11,563 nucleotides of DNA, from assembly GCA_030830725.1 (NCBI GenBank), contig JAURMN010000131.1, forward strand, positions 1-11,563, given 5' to 3'. The notes under the pieces were generated by a model. The model made no database searches, was not told where the DNA came from, and was given only the letters and a program-made list of their open reading frames with translations. This DNA is from Balneolales bacterium (GTDB lineage: Bacteria; Bacteroidota; Rhodothermia; Balneolales; Balneolaceae). The position numbers and the translations under genes are program-made. Of this stretch, positions 6,701 through 11,563 are shown piece after piece (position 1 is the first letter of the stretch; the number at the start of each line of letters is the position of its first letter).

Positions 6701-7809
6701 GCAATCAACGAAAGCCTGCTACCCTCGCCCTTGAAGACGGGATTGTTGTCCACGGTTTTTCAATTGGCGCTGAGGGAACAGTCGGGGGAGAACTCTGCTT
6801 TAATACCAGCATGACCGGATATCAGGAAATCTTTACAGATCCCAGTTATTATGGTCAGTTAATGATGATGACCTATCCCCATATCGGGAATTACGGGACT
6901 ACAACAGGCGATGACGAGGCACCTAAGGTGATGATTTCCGGGTTAATTGTCCGATCGTTTTCTCAGGAGTACAGCAACTTGAATGCGGATGGGGGGCTTC
7001 AGGAGTATATGATTAAAAACCATCTGGTGGGGATCACAGGAGTGGATACGCGTAGACTCGTTCGCCACATTCGGGAGAAAGGCGTCATGAATGCCGTGAT
7101 TTCCTCGGAGGGATTATCCGATGCAGAATTAGTGGAAAAAGCCAAACATTGGGACTCTATGAACGGGTTGGAACTAGCCTCACGTGTCACACGAAAAGAA
7201 GCCCAGACCCTTCCAGCAGAAACAAACGAATCCCGATTCAGGGTCGCAGTAATGGATTACGGAGTGAAGCTGAGCATCTTAAAAAATCTGACTCGTCGCG
7301 GGTGTACACTTCGGGTCTTCCCAGCCAAAACGTCTCCAGAAGAGGTGAAAGAGTGGAATCCGGACGGATATTTTTTGAGTAACGGCCCTGGTGATCCGAA
7401 TGCCTCAGCATCCTATGCCCTTCCTATTCTGGAACTCGCCAAGAAAGAAAAAAAACCGGTCTTTGGAATTTGTCTCGGCCATCAATTGATGGCCCTATCG
7501 GAAGGGTTACAGGTTGGAAAAATGTTTGTCGGACATCGGGGCGCAAACCAGCCCGTAAAGAATATCCGCACCGGCCTTGTGGAGATTACAACCCAAAATC
7601 ACGGATTCGCCGTGCTGGAGGAGACCCTGAATGAAGAGGTGGCTTCCGTTACGCACGTGAATTTAAATGATCGGTCCATTGAAGGATTGCGATTTAACCA
7701 GTTTACCGGATTCAGCGTGCAATATCACCCGGAAGCATCCCCTGGACCGCATGATTCGGCCTATTTATTTGATGAGTTTATTCGCGATCTGGAAACCCAT
7801 CACACCTGA
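6697..7809 (+). CDS. carA: Carbamoyl-phosphate synthetase, small (glutaminase) subunit
   Basis: Hydrolyses glutamine and passes ammonia through a tunnel to CarB for carbamoyl phosphate, the precursor of pyrimidines and arginine. The N-terminal CarA-specific domain (about 1-160) has FNTSMTGYQEIFTDPSY and the GITGVDTRRLVRHIREKG stretch (112-129). The C-terminal class I amidotransferase domain (about 180-366) has SNGPGDP (228-234), the nucleophile elbow GICLGHQ with Cys259, and the triad partners His344 and Glu346 in YHPEASPGPHD. The length of 370 is normal. The ATG at 6697 overlaps the stop of the leader ORF (ATGA) and has no Shine-Dalgarno sequence. carB follows after 86 bp. Expression is likely controlled by the leader terminator. 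Confidence 0.97.
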   Translation: MSNQRKPATLALEDGIVVHGFSIGAEGTVGGELCFNTSMTGYQEIFTDPSYYGQLMMMTYPHIGNYGTTTGDDEAPKVMISGLIVRSFSQEYSNLNADGGLQEYMIKNHLVGITGVDTRRLVRHIREKGVMNAVISSEGLSDAELVEKAKHWDSMNGLELASRVTRKEAQTLPAETNESRFRVAVMDYGVKLSILKNLTRRGCTLRVFPAKTSPEEVKEWNPDGYFLSNGPGDPNASASYALPILELAKKEKKPVFGICLGHQLMALSEGLQVGKMFVGHRGANQPVKNIRTGLVEITTQNHGFAVLEETLNEEVASVTHVNLNDRSIEGLRFNQFTGFSVQYHPEASPGPHDSAYLFDEFIRDLETHHT

Positions 7810-7895
7810 TAACCCTTACCCTGGAATCTTCGAGCAACTCTCATAATTATCCAGCCCCACTCCACCACCTCACTACTTTAAAGATCCCCACTCCC

Positions 7896-10724
7896 ATGCC
7901 CAGAAGAGACGATATCCATAAGATTCTGATTATTGGATCCGGCCCAATTGTAATTGGCCAGGCCTGTGAATTTGATTACTCGGGAACCCAGGCGTGCCGG
8001 TCCTTAAAAGAAGAGGGCTATCAGGTCGTCTTAATCAACAGCAATCCCGCTACGATCATGACCGATCCGATGATGGCGGATGCGATTTACCTACAACCCC
8101 TCACTACCGACTCCATCAAAGAAATCGTCGAGAAAGAGAGACCGGATGCTGTCCTTCCAACCATGGGTGGACAAACTGCCCTAAATCTGGCGCGCGATCT
8201 GTATCTGGAAGGATATTGGGAGAAAGAAGGGATCAAAATCATCGGTGTGGATATGGATGCCGTCAATATCACCGAAGATCGTCAACTTTTTCGCGATTTG
8301 ATGGAAGAAATCGGGATTGAACAATGCCGAAGCCGAACGGCCGAGTCTCTGCTCGATGCCAAAGAAATTGTCGAAGAGTTGGGTGGGCTTCCGATCGTGA
8401 TTCGTCCATCCTTTACACTCGGAGGATCAGGCGGAGGGATTGTCTGGAATCATGATGAACTCGAGCAAAAAGTAATACGCGGACTGGAAATGAGTCCCGT
8501 TCATCAGGTCTTGATCGAAGAGTCGATTGTGGGATGGAAAGAATATGAGTTGGAGCTTCTGCGCGATCGAAATGACAATGTGGTGATTATCTGTTCGATC
8601 GAAAATCTCGATCCGATGGGAGTTCATACAGGGGATTCTGTGACCGTAGCCCCGACTCAGACGCTGACAGACAAACAATATCAACGCCTCCGAGACGCGG
8701 CAATTCGGATGATGCGCTCCATCGGGACCTTTGCGGGTGGGTGTAATGTTCAGTTTGCGGTGAGTCCCGATGGTGAAAAGTTGGTGGCCATTGAAATCAA
8801 CCCTCGAGTGAGCCGTTCCTCTGCCCTCGCCTCTAAAGCGACAGGGTATCCGATTGCAAAAATTGCGACAAAATTGGCCGTCGGTTACACATTAGATGAA
8901 TTACCCAATCCGATTACGCAGGTATCCTCGGCCTGTTTTGAGCCTTCGATCGATTATGTGGTCGTCAAAGTCCCACGCTTCAATTTTGACAAATTCCCGG
9001 GTGCCGATGAGGTCCTGACTACCCAGATGAAAGCGGTAGGGGAGGTGATGTCGATTGGGCGGACGTTCAATGAATCGTTAAATAAAGCGTGGCAATCTTT
9101 GGAAGTAGGACGCGCCGGTTTGGGAGCCGACGGATATGAGGTGTTGGATCGAAAAGCGGTCGCGGAGCGACTTGAAAAGCCTTATTGGGACCGCACGATG
9201 CAGATCCGAAATGCATTCAAATTGGGAGCCTCTGTAGCCGAAATCAACGATATTACTAAAGTAGATCCCTGGTTTTTGACGCAAATCGAAAAGCTGGTCA
9301 CGCTCGAAAATCGAACCGAAGGACAGTCGCTTGATTCTATTAACACAAAGGACTTGCACGAGCTTAAACAAAATGGGTTCAGCGATGTTCAGATCTCTTG
9401 GCTACTCAGCAAAGATGGGAAGACTGTGACGGAAGAGCAGGTTCGCACCAAGCGTAAAGAGGCAGGCCTTGTGCCCGTCTTTAAAATGGTCGATACCTGT
9501 GCGGGAGAGTTTCCGGCGAAAACACCCTACTACTACTCAACGTATGAGGGAGAAAACGAGAGTGAGATAACTCCACGCGAGAAAGTCTTGATCCTCGGAA
9601 GTGGACCAAACCGAATCGGCCAAGGTATCGAATTCGATTACTCCTGTGTGCATGCGGTACTGGCCGCCAAGGAGATGGGCTACGAGACCATCATGGTGAA
9701 TTGTAATCCCGAAACGGTCTCCACCGACTTTGACATCGCCGACAAGCTCTACTTTGAACCCGTCTACTGGGAACGAGTACTGGATATCATTGAACACGAA
9801 AAGCCAAAAGGGGTGATCCTACAGGTAGGAGGTCAGACCGCCTTGAAGCTTGGAAAACGATTTAAAGAAGCCGGAATCCATATTTTTGGGACCGAATTTG
9901 AGAAAATCGACTTTGCCGAAGATCGCGGTGAGTTTTCTCGCTTCCTCAAAGAGCTCAATATTTTATTCCCGGAATATGGGGCAGCTCGGAATGCGGAACA
10001 GGCTGTAGAGATTGCATCCAAGATTGGATATCCGGTTCTGATTCGACCCAGTTATGTGTTGGGCGGACAAGGAATGCGGATCGCAGTGAAGGAGGAAGAA
10101 TTGCGCCGATATGTGGAGCGAATTCTGAAAACACACCCAGAAAATGACTTCCTTATCGATAAATATCTAGATCAAGCAATCGAAGTGGATGTGGACTCGG
10201 TCTACGACGGTGAACAGATTCACATTGCCGGAATTATGCAGCACATTGAACCAGCGGGGGTTCACTCTGGTGATTCAACTGCTGTAATCCCAACCTATTC
10301 TTTGAGTGACGAAGTACTCGCAAAAATCAACGAAGTCCAGGAAACCATTGCTCATGAAATGCAAATTGTTGGGTTTCTGAACGTACAGTATGCGGTCAAA
10401 GACGAAAAAGTCTTTGTCTTGGAAGCCAACCCACGCTCTACACGGACAATCCCCTTCTTAGCTAAAGCCCATAATCGTCCGGAAGCCAAGATCGGCGTCA
10501 AAGTCATGCTTGGGGCCAAGTTGAAGGAATTTGATCTCACTTCACACCTCAAGCATTGGGCCATTAAGGAGCCGGTATTCCCGTTTGACAAATTCCCAGG
10601 TGTGAAAAAAGAATTGGGCCCTGAGATGAAATCAACCGGAGAAAGTATTTACTTTATGGAGAACTTTAAGGACGAACGGTTCAGAAAACCGTACGAGTTT
10701 AAGAATCTCTACCTCAGTAAATAG
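7896..10724 (+). CDS. carB: Carbamoyl-phosphate synthetase, large subunit, short form without the allosteric domain
   Basis: Makes carbamoyl phosphate from bicarbonate, two ATP and ammonia supplied by CarA. Two homologous ATP-grasp halves are complete. Half one has GSGPIVIGQACEFDYSG (14-30), RPSFTLGGSGGG (170-181) and EINPRVSR (300-307). A helical oligomerisation segment follows (about 400-550). Half two has GSGPNRIGQGIEFDYS (569 on), RPSYVLGGQGMRI (about 715) and EANPRSTRT (about 842). The protein ends at 942 residues, soon after GPEMKSTGES. E. coli CarB (1073) continues there into its MGS-like domain of about 138 residues, which binds UMP, IMP and ornithine. The sequence after the TAG shows no remnant in any frame, and the last residues (YEFKNLYLSK) look like a proper terminus. 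I recall short CarB forms in Bacteroidota relatives but cannot verify it. The enzyme should be active but not regulated at that site. Confidence 0.95.
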   Translation: MPRRDDIHKILIIGSGPIVIGQACEFDYSGTQACRSLKEEGYQVVLINSNPATIMTDPMMADAIYLQPLTTDSIKEIVEKERPDAVLPTMGGQTALNLARDLYLEGYWEKEGIKIIGVDMDAVNITEDRQLFRDLMEEIGIEQCRSRTAESLLDAKEIVEELGGLPIVIRPSFTLGGSGGGIVWNHDELEQKVIRGLEMSPVHQVLIEESIVGWKEYELELLRDRNDNVVIICSIENLDPMGVHTGDSVTVAPTQTLTDKQYQRLRDAAIRMMRSIGTFAGGCNVQFAVSPDGEKLVAIEINPRVSRSSALASKATGYPIAKIATKLAVGYTLDELPNPITQVSSACFEPSIDYVVVKVPRFNFDKFPGADEVLTTQMKAVGEVMSIGRTFNESLNKAWQSLEVGRAGLGADGYEVLDRKAVAERLEKPYWDRTMQIRNAFKLGASVAEINDITKVDPWFLTQIEKLVTLENRTEGQSLDSINTKDLHELKQNGFSDVQISWLLSKDGKTVTEEQVRTKRKEAGLVPVFKMVDTCAGEFPAKTPYYYSTYEGENESEITPREKVLILGSGPNRIGQGIEFDYSCVHAVLAAKEMGYETIMVNCNPETVSTDFDIADKLYFEPVYWERVLDIIEHEKPKGVILQVGGQTALKLGKRFKEAGIHIFGTEFEKIDFAEDRGEFSRFLKELNILFPEYGAARNAEQAVEIASKIGYPVLIRPSYVLGGQGMRIAVKEEELRRYVERILKTHPENDFLIDKYLDQAIEVDVDSVYDGEQIHIAGIMQHIEPAGVHSGDSTAVIPTYSLSDEVLAKINEVQETIAHEMQIVGFLNVQYAVKDEKVFVLEANPRSTRTIPFLAKAHNRPEAKIGVKVMLGAKLKEFDLTSHLKHWAIKEPVFPFDKFPGVKKELGPEMKSTGESIYFMENFKDERFRKPYEFKNLYLSK

Positions 10725-10773
10725 GTTTCGCTGAAAAGACGTTTATCCGTCATTCCACTATTCAATTCAGATT

Positions 10774-11563
10774 TTGGCACCCTCTGACTCTTCCCGTACC
10801 CACAACCAAACACGTCGCAAAACCGTCGTAGCGTTTGGTGGCGAGTCTCCGGAACATGAAGTTTCTGTCATTACAGCGCTACAGGCTATGGATGCCCTGA
10901 AGTCGACTAACTATCTGGATCTTGTTCCATTTTATGTGAGTAAACAGGGGGAATGGTTTACGGGCGAGGCCCTTTTTTCGATCGATTCTTATCAAGATCT
11001 GCCGAAACTCACTGCCTCGCTTTCGCGCTGCACATTTCGAAAGGATCCCCTTCTCGGGGCATGTATGGAGGTGGAATCTACCTCTTCTTTTTCGTGGTTT
11101 GGATCTCGTCCGAATCGAATTCCACTCGATGTCGTGGTCATGGCGTTTCACGGAGCTGCCGGGGAAAATGGTGCGTTCCAAGGACTCTTCGAAACGGTTG
11201 GAGTTCCGTATACCGGCAGTGGGGTGCTCTCATCGTCAACCGGGATGAATAAAGTCACAGCAAAAAAACTGGCCATGGCAGCCGGAGTCGAGGTAGTGCC
11301 CTGGATTGATTTCTCGGAACAAGAGTGGGTAGCCGATCAGGAGTCCTTCGAAACTAAAGCCTCTAAAATTGGATTCCCACTGATTGTAAAGCCAGTTCAC
11401 TTGGGCAGTAGTATTGGAATCTCAACCGCATCAACTCCCGAGGAGTTTCGACGCGCCGTTGAGATGTGTCTGCGTTTTGATGCCCATGTAATGGCAGAGA
11501 AAAGGATTGAGCCGTTGCTCGAAATCAACTGCTCTGTTTTGGGTAATGGAGCAGATTCGAGAG
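10774..11563 (+). CDS. ddl: D-alanine--D-alanine ligase, partial (3' end beyond the window)
   Basis: Joins two D-alanines with ATP to give the dipeptide end of the peptidoglycan precursor, in the cytoplasm. The frame shows the Ddl N-terminal motif FGGESPEHEVSVITALQ (21-37), FHGAAGENGAFQGLFE (125-140), PYTGSG with SSSTGMNKVTAKKLA, and the ATP-grasp lysine in KPVHLGSSIGIS (Lys206 on). GENG replaces the more common GEDG. The frame contains no ATG or GTG between the in-frame TGA at 10732 and the first conserved residues. TTG at 10774 (giving MAPSDSSRTHNQTRRKTVVAFGG) is the best start; an ATT start is the alternative. carB ends 49 bp upstream, so co-transcription is likely. About 263 codons are visible; the lid and the catalytic C-terminal residues are cut off by the window edge. 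Confidence 0.93.
   Translation, partial: MAPSDSSRTHNQTRRKTVVAFGGESPEHEVSVITALQAMDALKSTNYLDLVPFYVSKQGEWFTGEALFSIDSYQDLPKLTASLSRCTFRKDPLLGACMEVESTSSFSWFGSRPNRIPLDVVVMAFHGAAGENGAFQGLFETVGVPYTGSGVLSSSTGMNKVTAKKLAMAAGVEVVPWIDFSEQEWVADQESFETKASKIGFPLIVKPVHLGSSIGISTASTPEEFRRAVEMCLRFDAHVMAEKRIEPLLEINCSVLGNGADSR

Noticed and set aside
10725..10773. CarB shortened by a recent frameshift
   Set aside because: No frame after the TAG encodes anything like the MGS domain, and ddl begins within 50 bp, so the short form is the real gene structure.

Overview
This window looks like an ordinary chromosomal segment of a free-living bacterium, roughly half G+C. The short CarB type, the start codons without Shine-Dalgarno sequences and a TAnnTTTG-type promoter box point towards the Bacteroidota / Balneolota / Rhodothermota group. 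That placement is inference from a few features, not from a marker gene. No phage, insertion sequence, CRISPR array, tRNA or rRNA was seen.

Left half, all on the minus strand (transcription runs right to left): a 2-oxo-acid dehydrogenase E2 acyltransferase with two lipoyl domains (5915 to 4077), then panC and panD (pantothenate synthesis, 6 bp apart), a 278-bp intergenic stretch, then a membrane-fusion protein and a MacB-type ABC permease that leaves the window at base 1. The last two form an export or envelope-transport unit whose ATPase is not in view. PanC and PanD make the precursor of coenzyme A, the E2 co-substrate, so the adjacency is metabolically sensible, although co-transcription is not shown.

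Right half, all on the plus strand, leaving a 184-bp divergent promoter region: a small unrecognised four-helix membrane protein (6100-6489), a roughly 200-bp leader, carA, carB and the start of ddl (D-Ala-D-Ala ligase), cut by the window edge. CarA and CarB form carbamoyl-phosphate synthetase, which feeds pyrimidine and arginine synthesis.

The most interesting region is the carA leader. It holds a strong intrinsic terminator hairpin ending in eight T, preceded by a separate T-run. An ORF runs straight through both and ends with an ATGA overlap on the carA start. This layout resembles the UTP-sensing pyrL-pyrBI attenuator of enterobacteria. In the same operon CarB stops at 942 residues and lacks the C-terminal domain where UMP, IMP and ornithine act in E. 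coli CarB. Control by attenuation may therefore stand in for the lost allosteric control (hypothesis). A second item is a possible plus-strand small RNA with its own terminator in the panD to fusion-protein gap.
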